5,661 nt of DNA from Chitinophagaceae bacterium (lineage in GTDB: Bacteria; Bacteroidota; Bacteroidia; Chitinophagales; Chitinophagaceae). Shown here piece by piece: positions 4,617-5,661 of the stretch. The first letter of the stretch is position 1. The number at the start of each line of letters is the position of its first letter. The stretch is from assembly GCA_947461495.1 (NCBI GenBank), contig CANHLV010000138.1:1-5661 (forward strand), in the 5' to 3' direction. A program made the translations under genes and the position numbers. Below the pieces are notes generated by a model, which ran no database searches, had not been told where the DNA came from, and saw only the letters and a program-made list of their open reading frames with translations.

Positions 4617-4647
4617 GAACAAATTTAACCTATCAAACTTTTTGAAC
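4617..4647. repeat. 9-bp phased nAAC array (ftsY downstream copy)
   Basis: GAAC at 4617, TAAC at 4626, AAAC at 4635 and GAAC at 4644 keep an exact 9-bp step. The ATCCAGT-type array follows after 8 bases, repeating the order seen at 4157-4293. Confidence 0.75.
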
Positions 4648-4655
4648 TAAAATGC

Positions 4656-4719
4656 ATCCAGTATCCAGTATCTAGCATCTAGTATATCCAGCATATCCAG
4701 CATATCCAGCCCATCCAAA
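4656..4719. repeat. ATCCAGT / ATCCAGCAT tandem array abutting the ftsY stop
   Basis: Four 7-bp units (ATCCAGT twice, ATCTAGC, ATCTAGT) are followed, after AT, by 9-bp units ATCCAGCAT twice, ATCCAGCCC, and a partial ATCCAAAC. The period switches from 7 to 9 inside one array, and it ends directly at the ftsY stop codon (4720-4722). Confidence 0.85.
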
Positions 4720-5661
4720 CTACCCCATCTGAAACAACCCATCCACAAAATCCTTTTTATCAAAAACGAGCAAGTCGGTAGCTTTCTCTCCCACTCCAAT
4801 AAACTTGACCGGGATTTTAAATTGATCGGCGATCGCTAATACAACACCGCCTTTTGCTGTACCATCCAATTTGGTAATGGCTAATGCCGTAACATCTGTT
4901 GCAGCAGTAAAATGTTTTGCTTGTTCCAAAGCGTTTTGTCCTGTACTTCCATCTAACACCAACATCACTTCATGTGGCGCATCTGGAATTACTTTTTGAA
5001 TCACTCTTTTTATCTTGGACAATTCATCCATAAGATGAGCTTTGTTATGCAATCTCCCGGCAGTGTCTATAAGAATAACATCTACATTTTTAGCAACACC
5101 ACTAATTACAGTGTCATAAGCTACAGATGCAGGATCGCTACCCATTTCTTTTTTTACGATTGGAACATTTGTTCTTTCGCTCCAGATAGTCAGCTGGTCT
5201 ACCGCAGCAGCTCTAAATGTATCGGCAGCACCCAGTAAAACAGATTTTCCTGCTAAAGAAAAATTATGTGCCAATTTACCAATTGTAGTTGTTTTTCCTA
5301 CTCCATTTACACCTACAACTAATATTACATGAGGCTTATGCCCGGTTGGCAATTCGTAATTGATGTAATCTGTATCCTGAGGAGAATCAACTAAAATATT
5401 TTGAATTTCTTCTTTAATGATATTATTCAACTCGCTAGTATTTAAGTACTTATCTCGAGCGATTCTTTTTTCTAATTGATCGATAATTTTTACTGTAGTT
5501 GCAATTCCTACGTCCGCACTTACCAAAGCGTCTTCCACATCATCCAAAACTTCTGCATCTACTGTGCTTTTTCCTGCAACAGCTTTCGCGATTTTACTAA
5601 AAAAGCCTTCCTTGGTTTTTTGTAAACCTTGATCGAGTGATTCTTTTTGTTCTTTTTTACC
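4720..5661 (-). CDS. ftsY: Signal recognition particle receptor FtsY (5' end beyond right edge)
   Basis: The frame is open from base 5661 to the TAG stop at 4720-4722, giving 313 residues. The TTG at 5547 is not the start, since conserved sequence continues upstream (KKEQKESLDQGLQKTKEGFF and beyond). Probably only about 10 N-terminal residues are missing. FtsY is the membrane-associated GTPase that docks the SRP-ribosome complex at the Sec translocon. The N domain spans about 10-105 of this fragment. The G domain shows the P-loop GVNGVGKTTTIGKLA (117-131), DTFRAAAVDQL (147-157), DTAGR (199-203), TKLDG (263-267) and the closing GVGEKATDLL (289-298). The long acidic A domain of E. coli FtsY is absent, as is usual in this phylum. 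It converges on the surE unit, with the terminator at 4412-4450 as the likely transcript end, about 280 bases past the stop. Confidence 0.97.
   Translation of the reverse strand, partial: GKKEQKESLDQGLQKTKEGFFSKIAKAVAGKSTVDAEVLDDVEDALVSADVGIATTVKIIDQLEKRIARDKYLNTSELNNIIKEEIQNILVDSPQDTDYINYELPTGHKPHVILVVGVNGVGKTTTIGKLAHNFSLAGKSVLLGAADTFRAAAVDQLTIWSERTNVPIVKKEMGSDPASVAYDTVISGVAKNVDVILIDTAGRLHNKAHLMDELSKIKRVIQKVIPDAPHEVMLVLDGSTGQNALEQAKHFTAATDVTALAITKLDGTAKGGVVLAIADQFKIPVKFIGVGEKATDLLVFDKKDFVDGLFQMG

Noticed and set aside
4972..5238. Plus-strand frame inside ftsY
   Set aside because: It lies wholly antisense to conserved FtsY G-domain sequence.

Overview
The window looks like a Bacteroidota chromosome, most likely the Chitinophagaceae/Sphingobacteria side. 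The support is AT-rich DNA, A-rich leaders without Shine-Dalgarno sequences, promoter-like boxes of the Bacteroidota type (TAnnTTTG), a GH92 mannosidase with a signal peptide, and a short FtsY without the long acidic A domain. The genus-level placement is inference.

Layout. Bases 1-393 (minus) hold the N-terminal part of a secreted GH92 alpha-mannosidase that runs off the left edge. Next come single-stranded DNA-binding protein ssb (617-1054, minus), with a strong intrinsic terminator at 561-590, and a LexA-like HTH/S24 autoproteolytic regulator (1294-2052, minus). The regulator has a recognisable promoter overlapped by two matching palindromes, so autorepression is likely. On the plus strand, a possible three-gene run follows: a four-helix membrane protein of the family often labelled cytochrome B (2514-2972), surE (3008-3796), and a small three-helix membrane protein (3793-4095) that overlaps surE by 4 bases. 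ftsY (4720-5661, minus) enters from the right edge, lacking only its first residues, and converges on the surE unit.

The gene-free stretches (394-560, 1055-1293, 2053-2513, 4096-4719) are unusual. Most are filled with short-period tandem arrays: 7-bp units (TTTGGTG, TTTTTAC, TCCTTAT/AATCCCT, ATCCAGT), 9-bp units (nAAC every 9 bp; TATCCAGCC) and an 8-bp unit (CACGAATT). The arrays combine in a fixed order. TTTGGTG followed by the nAAC array occurs on both sides of ssb. The nAAC array followed by ATCCAGC-type units occurs on both sides of the 4300-4610 interval. That interval contains a GC-rich bidirectional terminator preceded by a segment with long-range pairing, which could be an unrecognised small RNA. 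One nAAC locus is inverted on itself and forms a 22-bp perfect stem, and one C-rich heptad array has G-quadruplex potential on the minus strand.

The encoded proteins belong to known families. Nothing here proves a new defence or metabolic system. The most novel material is the modular intergenic repeat architecture, the candidate structured RNA at about 4303-4450, and the promoter/operator arrangement of the LexA-like regulator beside ssb.
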